Shown: positions 19,010 to 27,605 of the stretch, one piece after another
How positions within the stretch are numbered: the stretch's first letter is position 1
Layout: each line of letters opens with the position of its first letter
Origin: Paenibacillus xylanivorans
GTDB lineage: Bacteria > Bacillota > Bacilli > Paenibacillales > Paenibacillaceae
Reading direction: 5' to 3'
DNA: 64,000 nt
NCBI RefSeq assembly: GCF_001280595.1
Contig: NZ_LITU01000015.1
Span: 41,902 to 105,901, forward strand
Program-made: the position numbers and the translations under genes
The notes under the pieces: model-generated
Seen by the model: only the letters and a program-made list of their open reading frames with translations
Database searches by the model: none
What the model was told of the DNA's origin: nothing

Positions 19010-20410
19010 ATGACAAATTTACTTCAGAGCATATTACTGTGGTTATTGTACATTTCATCTTTTTACGCCTTTATTCCGAGTTTAGTTAGCAGACTTTTCG
19101 GTTTTCGTGTGTTCAGGCGCGGGAGAAGTAAGACGGAATTTTCCTTAACTTTTGATGATGGGCCGGATCCGGAATACACACCCAGATTGCTTGATTTACT
19201 GCGTCAATATGAGGCGAAGGCAACTTTTTTTGTAGTCGGGGAGCATGCAGCCCGTCATCCCGAGCTCATTCAGCGCATACACGAGGAAGGTCACCTTCTC
19301 GGAATTCATAATTATATTCACAAAACCAATTGGTTAATGCGTCCGCGTACGGTTCGGGATCAGATTCAACGGACAGGTCAGATTATTCAGGAGGTTACGG
19401 GGGAAAGAACTTGTTATTATCGTCCACCGTGGGGGATTATGAATCTGTTTGATTTTTTCAGTAAAAAAGATCGGCGGATTATCCTGTGGTCGTCCATGTT
19501 TGAGGACTGGAGAAGCAGCGTGGGCGTTGAGAAATTGACAGATCGAATGTTGAAGGAGCTAAGGGGCGGAGAGGTCATGTTACTGCATGATCGAGGGACT
19601 ACCCTCGGCGCTGATGCACACGCGCCGGAGCAGATGCTCCAGGCGCTCGAAGTCGTATTGCAGGAGGCCAACAGGCAGCGATTGCAAAGTGTTCGCATCG
19701 ATACGTTGATGGGGGGCGTTACGGTGAGCGAACTTAAAAGTACAAGTCAGCCACAAACACATTTATCATTTTGGAAACGGATGGTTGTTGCATTATGGCT
19801 AGGCTGGGAGAAGTTGTTTCATTGGGTATACCATTTGCAAACCGCTTCGCCAGAGGACCCGTTGTTGCACTATCGCTCCCGTGTATACCATGGAGCGTTA
19901 GTTGAAATGAGCGACGGTCATGTGATTCGTAACGGTGATCCGGTTATTGAACTTCATTTTGATAATAAAAAGCTTTTCGATCTGGGTATGACTTCACGTT
20001 CAAGCATGCATTTGGCCATTCGTATGATTCGGGCTATGGAACAGCAACTTCCTGATTTGGCCCGACAGGTCGCACTTGAGCCTGAACTCCGTTCAGCCAA
20101 GGCTCTATACGGTGTGAGCATGATTAACCGGGGGCCGGAGAAATTCGGGTTTACGGTTCGGGAATTGGCTCCTGGGCCGTTCAGTTCTGCATCGAAAGTG
20201 TATCTGAAACTTCTACTAAGCGTAATTCATCCGGCAGGAACGAAGCGTCTGAAGCAGCGCTCCGAACAATTGGTTCCAAAAATGATTGCCATGCCGCTTG
20301 ATGTGCTGCTGGGTCGCTATGGACAGCACGCACTGGTGGCAGCGACGACGGAACAGTCCTCTGAGGAATTGTTGGTTCCCGAACAGGATCTTGTACCGGA
20401 GCGAAATTAA
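19010..20410 (+). CDS. Polysaccharide deacetylase fused to a YkoP-like domain
   Basis: The 466-residue protein has an N-terminal membrane anchor (residues 4-30) and a NodB deacetylase domain (about 42-225) with TFDDGPD (47-53), the metal-binding HNYIH, RPPWG and the late LLHD. It probably removes acetyl groups from a cell-wall or surface glycan outside the membrane. A second domain of about 200 residues follows (VYHGALVEMSDGHVIRNGDP, LHFDNKKLFDLGMTSRSSMH), which I take as YkoP-like. The ATG at 19010 has GCGGGGA nine bases upstream. The gene is divergent from the AI-2E gene and convergent with ilvD. Confidence 0.88.
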   Translation: MTNLLQSILLWLLYISSFYAFIPSLVSRLFGFRVFRRGRSKTEFSLTFDDGPDPEYTPRLLDLLRQYEAKATFFVVGEHAARHPELIQRIHEEGHLLGIHNYIHKTNWLMRPRTVRDQIQRTGQIIQEVTGERTCYYRPPWGIMNLFDFFSKKDRRIILWSSMFEDWRSSVGVEKLTDRMLKELRGGEVMLLHDRGTTLGADAHAPEQMLQALEVVLQEANRQRLQSVRIDTLMGGVTVSELKSTSQPQTHLSFWKRMVVALWLGWEKLFHWVYHLQTASPEDPLLHYRSRVYHGALVEMSDGHVIRNGDPVIELHFDNKKLFDLGMTSRSSMHLAIRMIRAMEQQLPDLARQVALEPELRSAKALYGVSMINRGPEKFGFTVRELAPGPFSSASKVYLKLLLSVIHPAGTKRLKQRSEQLVPKMIAMPLDVLLGRYGQHALVAATTEQSSEELLVPEQDLVPERN

Positions 20411-20440
20411 AAGTAAAACTAAAAGCGAAACTAATAAAGA

Positions 20441-20487
20441 AAAGGGTTGCCCTTCGCCGAATTCGGCTGAAGAGCAACCCTTTATTT
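20441..20487. terminator. Bidirectional terminator between deacetylase gene and ilvD
   Basis: AAAGGGTTGC (20441-20450) pairs with GCAACCCTTT (20474-20483), with an inner CGCCGAATTCGGC element, and is flanked by A-rich and T-rich ends. It can serve both convergent genes. Confidence 0.82.
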
Positions 20488-20529
20488 ATGTTTCCGATAA
20501 AGAAATTCATCGGATATCTTACATTTGAA

Positions 20530-22215
20530 TTAGATACTCAGTACGCCACCGTTGCTTGCATTTGTTACCAGTTTGGAATAACGAGCAAGGTAACCAGTTT
20601 TTACTTTTGGTTCAAAGCCTTTCCAACCAGCGCGACGACGTTCGAATTCTTCGTCACTGATGTGCAATTCGATGATGCGGTTGTTCAGATCGAGTTCAAT
20701 GATGTCTCCTTCTTCGACAAAAGCGATTGGACCGCCTTCAGCAGCTTCCGGAGAGATATGTCCGATACTGATTCCGCGAGATGCGCCAGAGAAGCGTCCG
20801 TCGGTGATCAGACCGACTTTGGCACCAAGACCCATTCCTACGATCTGGGAAGTAGGAGCGAGCATCTCAGGCATACCTGGTCCGCCTTTTGGTCCTTCAT
20901 AACGAATAACGACAACATGTCCTTCTTTTACTTTGCCGTTCGCAATGCCTTCGAGCGCTTGTTCCTGAGAATCGAAACAGATAGCAGGACCTTTGTGGTA
21001 TCCGCCAACCGATGCGTCAACAGCACCGACTTTGATGATAGCTCCTTGTGGTGCAAGGTTACCAAACAATACAGCCAAGCCGCCTTTTTCGGAATGTGGG
21101 TTGTCCAGATGGTGGATGACATTCGTATCCTGAATTTCTTGTCCTTCAACGTTTTCACGAATCGTTTTACCAGTTACAGTAATGCAGTCACCGTGGATTG
21201 CACCTGGTTTCTTGAGCAATTCGTTCAGAACTGCACTTACGCCGCCTGCATTGTGAACGTCTTCGATGTGAAGATCGGAAGCAGGTGCAAGTTTAGCCAG
21301 ATGAGGAACGCGGTTGGCTACTTCATTGATCCGCTCGATTGGATAATCGATTCCTGCTTCATGAGCCAGTGCCAGCGTATGAAGTACCGTATTAGTTGAA
21401 CCACCCATAGCCATATCCAGCGCAAATGCGTTGTCGATAGCTTCTACGGTAACGATATCGCGTGGTTTCAGATCCATTTTGATGAGTTCCATCAGTTGTT
21501 TTGCGGATTGTTTAACAAATTCACGACGCTCAGGAGCAACAGCCAGGATGGTTCCGTTGCCTGGCATAGCCAGTCCCATCGCTTCAGCCAGACAGTTCAT
21601 GGAGTTCGCAGTGAACATACCGGAGCATGATCCACATGTTGGACAGCCGAACTGTTCAAGTTCAAGCAAGCTCTTATCATCGATTTTACCAGCTTGATAA
21701 GCACCTACTCCTTCAAATACGGAGGTCAGGGACAGAGCTTTACCATTGCTGTCACGACCTGCCATCATTGGACCGCCGCTGACAAACACGGTAGGGATAT
21801 TACAGCGAAGTGCACCCATCATCATACCGGGTGTGATTTTATCGCAGTTCGGGATACATACCATGCCGTCGAACCAGTGTGCAGATACAACCGTTTCCAC
21901 GGAATCCGCGATAATGTCACGGCTTGGCAGCGAGTAACGCATACCAATGTGTCCCATGGCAATTCCGTCGTCAACTCCGATGGTGTTGAATTCGAATGGA
22001 ACGCCACCGGCTTCACGAATAGCTTCCTTTACAATTTTACCGAATTCCTGCAGGTGAACATGGCCGGGCACGATATCGATGTAAGAGTTACATACGGCAA
22101 TAAATGGTTTGCCAAAGTCCTCTTCTTTAACGCCCGCTGCGCGGAGCAAACTGCGGTGCGGTGCACGGTCAAAACCTTTTTTGATCATATCGGAACGCAT
22201 CTTCTTGGCTGACAT
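20530..22215 (-). CDS. ilvD: Dihydroxy-acid dehydratase
   Basis: IlvD dehydrates dihydroxyisovalerate and dihydroxymethylvalerate in valine and isoleucine synthesis using an iron-sulfur cluster. The 561-residue product has [14 protein letters not shown], the cysteine motifs [10 protein letters not shown] and [16 protein letters not shown], and [11 protein letters not shown]-like [17 protein letters not shown] near the C-terminus. The start at 22215 ([15 protein letters not shown]) has GGGGGG upstream on the minus strand; the upstream in-frame extension has no family similarity. Its leader contains a small hairpin with seven T (see separate entry). No other branched-chain gene is adjacent. Confidence 0.97.
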   Translation of the reverse strand: MSAKKMRSDMIKKGFDRAPHRSLLRAAGVKEEDFGKPFIAVCNSYIDIVPGHVHLQEFGKIVKEAIREAGGVPFEFNTIGVDDGIAMGHIGMRYSLPSRDIIADSVETVVSAHWFDGMVCIPNCDKITPGMMMGALRCNIPTVFVSGGPMMAGRDSNGKALSLTSVFEGVGAYQAGKIDDKSLLELEQFGCPTCGSCSGMFTANSMNCLAEAMGLAMPGNGTILAVAPERREFVKQSAKQLMELIKMDLKPRDIVTVEAIDNAFALDMAMGGSTNTVLHTLALAHEAGIDYPIERINEVANRVPHLAKLAPASDLHIEDVHNAGGVSAVLNELLKKPGAIHGDCITVTGKTIRENVEGQEIQDTNVIHHLDNPHSEKGGLAVLFGNLAPQGAIIKVGAVDASVGGYHKGPAICFDSQEQALEGIANGKVKEGHVVVIRYEGPKGGPGMPEMLAPTSQIVGMGLGAKVGLITDGRFSGASRGISIGHISPEAAEGGPIAFVEEGDIIELDLNNRIIELHISDEEFERRRAGWKGFEPKVKTGYLARYSKLVTNASNGGVLSI

Positions 22216-22305
22216 GGTGTATTTCCCCCCAAATTTATAATATTGAGCAACATGAATGGAAATATAAATGGCAGTGCATCTGTCGTTTAATTTCATCCGT
22301 ACTCT

Positions 22306-22330
22306 AAAAAAATAGACCAGTGATACTGGT
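22306..22330 (-). terminator. Terminator-like hairpin in the ilvD leader
   Basis: On the minus strand ACCAGT-ATC-ACTGGT (22330-22316) is followed by CTA and seven T (22312-22306), about 90 bases before the ilvD ATG. The stem is only six base pairs. It could be a weak attenuator. The rest of the 22216-22527 gap holds the hairpins downstream of the KGG gene and no recognised gene. Confidence 0.4.
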
Positions 22331-22442
22331 TTCGAGCTTCCCGTAGTTTGTGAAGTTCTTTGCTGCTTTAAACCCGTGAACAACCCGGTTTTTCTATAGA
22401 GTCTATCACAACCGTCGTCATATTTCTACAATCAATAGAAAG

Positions 22443-22527
22443 AAGCTTCAATCCATTAGTGGAATGAAGCTTTCTTGATTTGATGCACTGCATCAGGTGA
22501 TCTTTTACCGCTACCCATGGGTAGCGG
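22443..22527 (-). terminator. Two hairpins downstream of the KGG-repeat gene
   Basis: A perfect 20-base palindrome CCGCTACCCATGGGTAGCGG (22508-22527) begins right after the TAG of the KGG gene. A second stem, AAGCTTCAATCCA/TGGAATGAAGCTT with one mismatch, is at 22443-22472. Neither has a clean T run on the minus strand, so they may end or protect the transcript. Confidence 0.5.
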
Positions 22528-22779
22528 CTAACTGCTCCCGCCTTTGCGACCAATCTCCCGATAGAATTCTTTATTATGAGTTTCGGAAGTTGCTTCTCCA
22601 CCCTTGCGTCCAATTTCCTTATAGAACTGAGAATCGTGCGCATCTGAAGTCGCTTCTCCACCTTTTTTACCTATCATTTGGTAGAAGCTCCGATCATGTT
22701 TTTTGGAGGTGGCCTTGCCACCTAATCTACCCGCTTCCTCGCGACTCATTTTGTGTTCAGACGTCTGTGGACGTGCCAT
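22528..22779 (-). CDS. KGG-repeat general stress protein (GsiB-like)
   Basis: The 83-residue hydrophilic protein carries tandem KGG repeats: GRLGGKATSKKH, IGKKGGEATSDAH, IGRKGGEATSETH and a terminal IGRKGG, with FY at a fixed position in each unit. The repeat period is about 20 residues. The family includes GsiB of B. subtilis, a sigma-B-controlled protein resembling plant desiccation proteins. The ATG has AAGGAG nine bases upstream. I looked for a sigma-B promoter and found only a weak candidate, so the regulation is unproven. Confidence 0.9.
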   Translation of the reverse strand: MARPQTSEHKMSREEAGRLGGKATSKKHDRSFYQMIGKKGGEATSDAHDSQFYKEIGRKGGEATSETHNKEFYREIGRKGGSS

Positions 22780-22891
22780 TACAAATCACTCCTTATATCA
22801 TAAGTAGATTGTTGTAGCGCGTATTCCTACTTACCACAACATTTCCAGCCTGAAACAAGTCGATTTCAATGGAAAGGAGCAGGATTTTAGT

Positions 22892-23944
22892 TCATCTGAA
22901 CCAGGATGCTGAACGTTTTAATACCCCTTGACGATTGAAGTGAAAGCGGGAAATATCGGGTTCAATGAGAGGCCGAAAGGCATGACGGACTGCTGGATGA
23001 GCCAGCGTTATAGCGAACATTAGCGCAATGGAGACAATCACCGGAATATACAAACTAGTTTCCATATCATTGTAAACCCCGGACCAGATCGCCAGACGAA
23101 CGAGAAATCCATGTAAAAGGAACACATAAAGAGTGCGCCGTCCCAGATCGGTCAATCTGGATGTTAATGAAGGGACCCAGGCGAGAAATAATGCTCCCGA
23201 TCCGATTTCAAGTGCATAGATTCCGAGGCGGTAAATTCCTGCAAACCACTCATGGTGGCCGAGCTCTGCGTAAGTCATGCTACCCAGTAACCAGCCTGGT
23301 GCAATGCTGAGTCCTCCGAGTCCGATCCAACCAAGAAGAGCAGCAGACAACGTAGCTGAAATTTTGCGGCCCCAACCGGATCGCAATCGGGAGCGGATAG
23401 ACGCTCCGTAGTCATACCCAATAACAAAGAAAGGAAGAAATACAAACGTACGGCTGAAGCTCAGCCAGAAACCGTCAATGGGTAAATATCCGGCACATAC
23501 CCCCAGCAACACGGCACCGAGTAATCTGTATATTGGTTTCCAGGAGAGTGTAAGACGAAGCAACAGCCGCCAGCAGAAATGACTTGCCAGAAACCAGAGC
23601 AGTAAATAAGGTGCAAAGAAAGACAAGCGCATATGCGGTGTGTGGAATATGGTGAAATCCATTATTGCATACAGGGACTGAAACAGAAGGTACTGTAATG
23701 CAATCTGCTTAAGCACATTACGGCCAGATGTACCTTGGAGCGAATGTCTGGCAAAGTAGCCGGTTACCCATACAAACAGCGGCATGTGAAACGTATATAT
23801 CCAAAGAAACAGAGTCTCTGCTCCTGCAAAACGCGTAATAACTGGTTCGAGAGCATTGCCCGCAAGTACACAAACAATAAGCATAAAGCGCAAATTGTAA
23901 AAAAAGGAATCCTGATCTTCGTGAATGGTGGTCGGTTTGTTCAT
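22892..23944 (-). CDS. Acyltransferase 3 family membrane protein
   Basis: The 350-residue protein has about ten hydrophobic helices and the acyltransferase-3 layout: an N-terminal FYNLRFMLIVCVLAGN, the TFHMPLFVWVTGYFA loop with the conserved H and F, and the C-terminal LYVFLLHGFLVRL. Such enzymes transfer acetyl groups to sugars or surface polymers from inside the membrane. The acceptor is unknown. It is monocistronic and divergent from kdgK, with a TTGTGA-N6-TCACAA box between them. The start has GGGGGG upstream. Confidence 0.83.
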   Translation of the reverse strand: MNKPTTIHEDQDSFFYNLRFMLIVCVLAGNALEPVITRFAGAETLFLWIYTFHMPLFVWVTGYFARHSLQGTSGRNVLKQIALQYLLFQSLYAIMDFTIFHTPHMRLSFFAPYLLLWFLASHFCWRLLLRLTLSWKPIYRLLGAVLLGVCAGYLPIDGFWLSFSRTFVFLPFFVIGYDYGASIRSRLRSGWGRKISATLSAALLGWIGLGGLSIAPGWLLGSMTYAELGHHEWFAGIYRLGIYALEIGSGALFLAWVPSLTSRLTDLGRRTLYVFLLHGFLVRLAIWSGVYNDMETSLYIPVIVSIALMFAITLAHPAVRHAFRPLIEPDISRFHFNRQGVLKRSASWFR

Positions 23945-24020
23945 GTTGTAGCCCCCCTGATAACCCTTGGCGATTGCAATCTGGTTCTGTAATAAGGGTA
24001 ATATGGATGTGCATCATTCA

Positions 24021-24038
24021 TTGTGATATATTTCACAA
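24021..24038. promoter_or_regulatory. Perfect TTGTGA-N6-TCACAA operator (Rex- or Crp/Fnr-like)
   Basis: TTGTGATATATTTCACAA is an inverted repeat that matches both the redox repressor Rex consensus (TTGTGA-N6-TCACAA) and the Crp/Fnr core TGTGA-N6-TCACA. It lies 77 bases before the acyltransferase start and 127 before kdgK. Which gene it controls, and through which regulator, cannot be read from the sequence. Confidence 0.6.
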
Positions 24039-24039
24039 T

Positions 24040-24053
24040 AGAAAGCGCTATCC
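24040..24053 (+). promoter_or_regulatory. cre-like box before kdgK
   Basis: AGAAAGCGCTATCC matches the CcpA site core GAAAGCGCT with three mismatches to TGAAANCGNTTNCA. It sits about 40 bases before the kdgK -35 element, next to the Rex/Crp-like box. Confidence 0.45.
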
Positions 24054-24091
24054 TTTCTCAAAGCTGTGACAACAAAATGAACGCTCCGGGA

Positions 24092-24120
24092 TTGACAACG
24101 GTTGCATAGAGGCTGACAAT
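24092..24120 (+). promoter_or_regulatory. kdgK promoter
   Basis: TTGACA (24092-24097) and GACAAT (24115-24120) are separated by 17 bases. The second hexamer differs from consensus at its first and third bases. Confidence 0.6.
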
Positions 24121-24164
24121 GGGGAAAGAAGATGAGAATTGTAAATATAAGGAGGGGAGAATTC

Positions 24165-25130
24165 ATGTCGACGGATACCCGCCGAAGCCCTGAAATTGTT
24201 ACGTTTGGCGAAAGCATGGGTTTGCTGACAGCAAAGGATACAAGAGGTCTTGAATATGCGGCGACATTAGACAAATCATTTGGCGGCGCGGAGAGTAATC
24301 TGGCTATTGGTGTATCCCGACTTGGGCATACCAGCGGCTGGTTTGGCCGCCTGGGTAATGATCCGATGGGTAACATGATCATGAAGGCTATTCGTGGTGA
24401 AGGTGTAGATGTATCCAGAGCAAGGATGAGCGACAAAGAGCCCACCGGTTTGATGATTCGTGAGAACGCTTCCGGGAAAGCCTCGGTACATTATTATAGG
24501 AAGCTATCCGCTGCAAGCGCGATTACTCCTGAAGATCTGGACTCGGATTATATTGCGGGTGCGCAAATCCTTCACGTTACAGGCATCACCGCAGCAATAA
24601 GCGCGTCGGGACTTGCTACTGTTGAAGCTGCTATACATATAGCCAAGCAGGCTGGTGTGAAAGTGAGTTTTGATCCGAATCTGCGTCTTAAACTGTGGTC
24701 AGCTGAAGATGCACGTCCAGTTCTGCTTCGTCTCGCTGAGCAAGCGGATTATTTCTTGCCGGGTCTGGATGAGATGAAGCTTCTGTATAACGAAGAAGAT
24801 GATCAAAAAGTACTTGAGCGTTTGTCCGCCATGAATGCAGTCTGTATCGTGAAGGGCGGCCCTGATTTGACCTACGTATTGGTGAATGGTACCCTAACGG
24901 AAGTTCCGTACTTCAAGGCAGATCATGTCCTGGATACAGTCGGGGCAGGAGATGGATTCTGTGCGGGCTTTTTGTCCGGCCTTATTAAAGGATATTCTCC
25001 GCAGGAGGCGACCCGTCTCGGGAATTTGACTGGTTCCATGGTTATACAGGCTGTTGGCGATTGGGAGGCGCTCCCAACGTGGGAGCAGGTCGAGGCCAAG
25101 CTGAACAATGTAGCTCATGTTGAGCGCTAG
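24165..25130 (+). CDS. kdgK: 2-keto-3-deoxygluconate kinase (PfkB family sugar kinase)
   Basis: The 321-residue PfkB kinase starts with VTFGESMGLL and has GGAESNLAIGVSRLG, the substrate-lid region and the C-terminal catalytic motif DTVGAGDGFCAGFLSG with its conserved aspartate. It most likely phosphorylates 2-keto-3-deoxygluconate to KDPG, because the next gene encodes KDPG aldolase. The kinase fold alone cannot exclude fructose or another sugar. The ATG at 24165 has AAGGAGGGGAG upstream. It is transcribed with the aldolase gene, 86 bases downstream. Confidence 0.86.
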   Translation: MSTDTRRSPEIVTFGESMGLLTAKDTRGLEYAATLDKSFGGAESNLAIGVSRLGHTSGWFGRLGNDPMGNMIMKAIRGEGVDVSRARMSDKEPTGLMIRENASGKASVHYYRKLSAASAITPEDLDSDYIAGAQILHVTGITAAISASGLATVEAAIHIAKQAGVKVSFDPNLRLKLWSAEDARPVLLRLAEQADYFLPGLDEMKLLYNEEDDQKVLERLSAMNAVCIVKGGPDLTYVLVNGTLTEVPYFKADHVLDTVGAGDGFCAGFLSGLIKGYSPQEATRLGNLTGSMVIQAVGDWEALPTWEQVEAKLNNVAHVER

Positions 25131-25216
25131 TCGCTGCTGATATCATATATGTCTCATCTTCGTTCATTAATGTAAGGCTTGTAATAGACAACCACATTGA
25201 CAAGGGAGAGAATGAA

Positions 25217-25882
25217 ATGAAGAAGCTTCAGCTGCTGCAAAAAATAACGGATAGTGGGGTTGTTGCGGTTCTGCGTGCAGATTCTGCGGATCAGGTGATC
25301 GCCATGGCCGAGCAAGCTATCGCGGGTGGTATCAAGATTATCGAGATCACAATGACGGTGCCTAGTGCCCTCAAAGCCATCGAGAAATTAAGCCGTGTAT
25401 ACCATTGGAACACACAAGATCCAGAGAAATTTGCCATTATTGGAGCTGGAACCGTACTTGAACCCCAGACAGCGCGTGCCGCAATCATGTCAGGTGCCGA
25501 GTTTGTTGTGGGTCCTTCCCTGAACCCAGACACTGTGAAAATCTGCAACCTGTACCGGATTCCGATTCTCCCAGGGGTGATGACCATTGCGGATGTACAA
25601 CGTGCATTGGAGCTTGGCGTGGATATTGTGAAGTTGTTCCCGGGTAATCTCTATGATCCGTCCATTATCAAAACGATGAAGGGACCTATGCCGCAAGCGA
25701 ATTTCATGCCGACCGGTGGGGTGTCCTTGTCCAATCTGGGTGACTGGATCAAGGGAGGCGCCGTTGCTGTAGGAATCGGTTCCGACCTTACAACGGAAGC
25801 AGTGAAGACGGGGGACTTGAGTTATGTTCGCCGCAAAGCGGAACAATATATGGATGCTTACCGCAAGGCCAAGGCCGAATAG
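25217..25882 (+). CDS. eda: KDPG/KHG aldolase
   Basis: The 221-residue class I aldolase splits 2-keto-3-deoxy-6-phosphogluconate into pyruvate and glyceraldehyde-3-phosphate. Family motifs are GVVAVLRADSADQ, GGIKIIEITMTVPSA with the conserved glutamate, IGAGTVL, the Schiff-base lysine in DIVKLFPGNL, and FMPTGGVSL. The start has AAGGGAGAG upstream. A stem GGGAGCCT/AGGCTCCC lies just after the stop (25901-25925) without T residues. Together with KdgK it completes the end of hexuronate degradation, but no uronate isomerase or dehydrogenase is in view. Confidence 0.94.
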   Translation: MKKLQLLQKITDSGVVAVLRADSADQVIAMAEQAIAGGIKIIEITMTVPSALKAIEKLSRVYHWNTQDPEKFAIIGAGTVLEPQTARAAIMSGAEFVVGPSLNPDTVKICNLYRIPILPGVMTIADVQRALELGVDIVKLFPGNLYDPSIIKTMKGPMPQANFMPTGGVSLSNLGDWIKGGAVAVGIGSDLTTEAVKTGDLSYVRRKAEQYMDAYRKAKAE

Positions 25883-25972
25883 CGATGAATGATGGAGAAG
25901 GGGAGCCTCAGGAATGAAGGCTCCCGTTCTGCAAGCCGCGGCACCTGCGGAAGTGCAGAAAGGTGATGAACG

Positions 25973-26737
25973 TTGAGAAACCGATATAATACAGGGCGCA
26001 AGAAGAGGGGCATCGGGAAATTCCTGCTCGTTCTTCTGGCGCTCATTGTCATTGGGTGTGGGTTTGTGGCTTGGAAGCTGTTTACGCCTTATGGACCACA
26101 GGAGATGGCTCAGACAGCCATGGAAACTGCAGATCAGGTGACTGTAACTGAAAAAGACAACTGGATTGATTTTGTGCCGGACAAATCTGTTGGGGTGAGT
26201 GTTATTTTTTATCCAGGTGGATTGGTTAAACCGGAAAGTTATGCACCTCTTGCCCATGAGCTTGCGGCAGCAGGACATCATACCATTATTGCGAAAATGC
26301 CGGTCAATCTGGCGGTGCTCAAGCAGAATCTTGCCGATGATATTATTAAAGCCTATCCAGATGAACCATTTGTTATGGGAGGGCATTCTCTTGGCGGATC
26401 GATGGCGGCGCGTTACGCGGCTTCCCATCCGGATGCACTTCAGGGCATCTTTTTCCTCGCATCCTATCCGGATGAAAAAGGCAGTGTGAAGTCACTGGGG
26501 ATACCAGCGTTGTCCATACTGGGTACGAATGATGAAGTGGTGAATGCAACAAAGTATCAGAATGGACGGGCATATTTGCCGGAAGATACGGTGTATTACA
26601 CCATTGAAGGTGGTAACCATTCGCAGTTCGGTGACTATGGCCACCAGAGCGGTGACGGTGAAGCAGGGGTCAGTGAAGAGGAACAACTGTCCCAAACGGT
26701 TAAAACGACTGTGGGCTGGCTGGATACAATCAAGTAA
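25973..26737 (+). CDS. Membrane-anchored alpha/beta hydrolase
   Basis: The 254-residue protein has a basic N-terminus (RNRYNTGRKKRG), one membrane anchor (residues 14-34) and an extracellular alpha/beta hydrolase domain. The nucleophile motif is GGHSLGGS, the acid is probably in GTNDEV, and the histidine is in GGNHSQFGDYG. This fits the abhydrolase-5 family; the substrate is unknown. It starts at a TTG (25973) after GAAAGGTGATG. It lies behind the KdgK-Eda pair and ahead of a HAD phosphatase, but nothing in it shows a role in uronate use. Confidence 0.85.
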   Translation: MRNRYNTGRKKRGIGKFLLVLLALIVIGCGFVAWKLFTPYGPQEMAQTAMETADQVTVTEKDNWIDFVPDKSVGVSVIFYPGGLVKPESYAPLAHELAAAGHHTIIAKMPVNLAVLKQNLADDIIKAYPDEPFVMGGHSLGGSMAARYAASHPDALQGIFFLASYPDEKGSVKSLGIPALSILGTNDEVVNATKYQNGRAYLPEDTVYYTIEGGNHSQFGDYGHQSGDGEAGVSEEEQLSQTVKTTVGWLDTIK

Positions 26738-26797
26738 GCTGCCAGTTCAACGGTGAATGGTACCAGCCATAGCAGACGGGAACTGGAGGTGATACGT

Positions 26798-27583
26798 ATG
26801 TCCATGCTTCAAATCCGTGGTAAGCAAGTTACCTGCCGAGGCATTCTATTTGATAAGGATGGAACGCTGTTGGATTTCTTACAGCTATGGGGGCCGTGGG
26901 CAGAGTCTTTGCTGAATCAGTTGGAATCACAACTGTCAGAGCTTGGGGCCTCGTTCACGGTGGAGCGTGAGCAAGTTCTAGGTACGGTCCGCAACCGTGA
27001 AGGTCATCTGATCGGATATGATCTTCAAGGGCCATTGGCTATTGCCACGGTGGACGAGAGCAACGGTTTGCTTGCTGGGCAGTTGTATGCAGCAGGCATG
27101 CCATGGAATGAAGCAATCACTACGATCCGCCGTTTTTCCAGTGTCGCCATGGGTGAGGTAAGGCAGAGAAAAAGGGCCGAACCGATGCCTGGATTAAATG
27201 CATTTTTGCAGCGTTGCCAGGAAGCATCTATTCCCATGGCAGTTGTCACTTCGGACAGCACAGCTGCTGCCGAGGAACATATGGAGTGGATGGGAATCCG
27301 GCCGTATTTTACATCGATTGTAGGTAGTGACCGGGTGACTCGGGGCAAACCGGATGGAGAGGCCGCAGTTCTGGCTTGCCGTGAATTACATATTCATCCT
27401 AAGGAGGTTGTCGTGATTGGTGACAGCAATGGGGATATGCAGATGGGACGTAACGCAGGGGCATCCTATATGATTGGTTTCTGTCCAGAAGTCGGGGGAA
27501 GTGACTATTTACATGAAGCCGATGACGTCATTCAGGATTATAATGAGTTGAAAATCATCTCTGAACGTTCCTTACAGGGATGA
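26798..27583 (+). CDS. HAD-superfamily phosphatase
   Basis: The 261-residue protein has the HAD motifs in order: I FDKDGTLLD, II VVTSDS, III GKPDGE and IV VIGDSNGDMQMG. A helical cap of about 130 residues lies between motifs I and II, as in phosphoglycolate-phosphatase-like subclass I enzymes. The substrate is unknown. The ATG at 26798 follows CTGGAGGTGAT; the upstream in-frame extension is not conserved in character. The sirtuin gene follows 22 bases later, so the two are probably co-transcribed. Confidence 0.88.
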   Translation: MSMLQIRGKQVTCRGILFDKDGTLLDFLQLWGPWAESLLNQLESQLSELGASFTVEREQVLGTVRNREGHLIGYDLQGPLAIATVDESNGLLAGQLYAAGMPWNEAITTIRRFSSVAMGEVRQRKRAEPMPGLNAFLQRCQEASIPMAVVTSDSTAAAEEHMEWMGIRPYFTSIVGSDRVTRGKPDGEAAVLACRELHIHPKEVVVIGDSNGDMQMGRNAGASYMIGFCPEVGGSDYLHEADDVIQDYNELKIISERSLQG

Positions 27584-27605
27584 TCTCGTAAAAGGAGGAG
27601 AGAGG

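Noticed and set aside
20488-21399. 303-codon plus-strand open frame antisense to ilvD
   Set aside because: Its composition is that of a reverse-strand shadow, it has no ribosome site, and ilvD on the other strand is certain.
22216-22527. T-box leader for ilvD
   Set aside because: The core AGGGTGGTACCGCG is absent on the minus strand upstream of ilvD.
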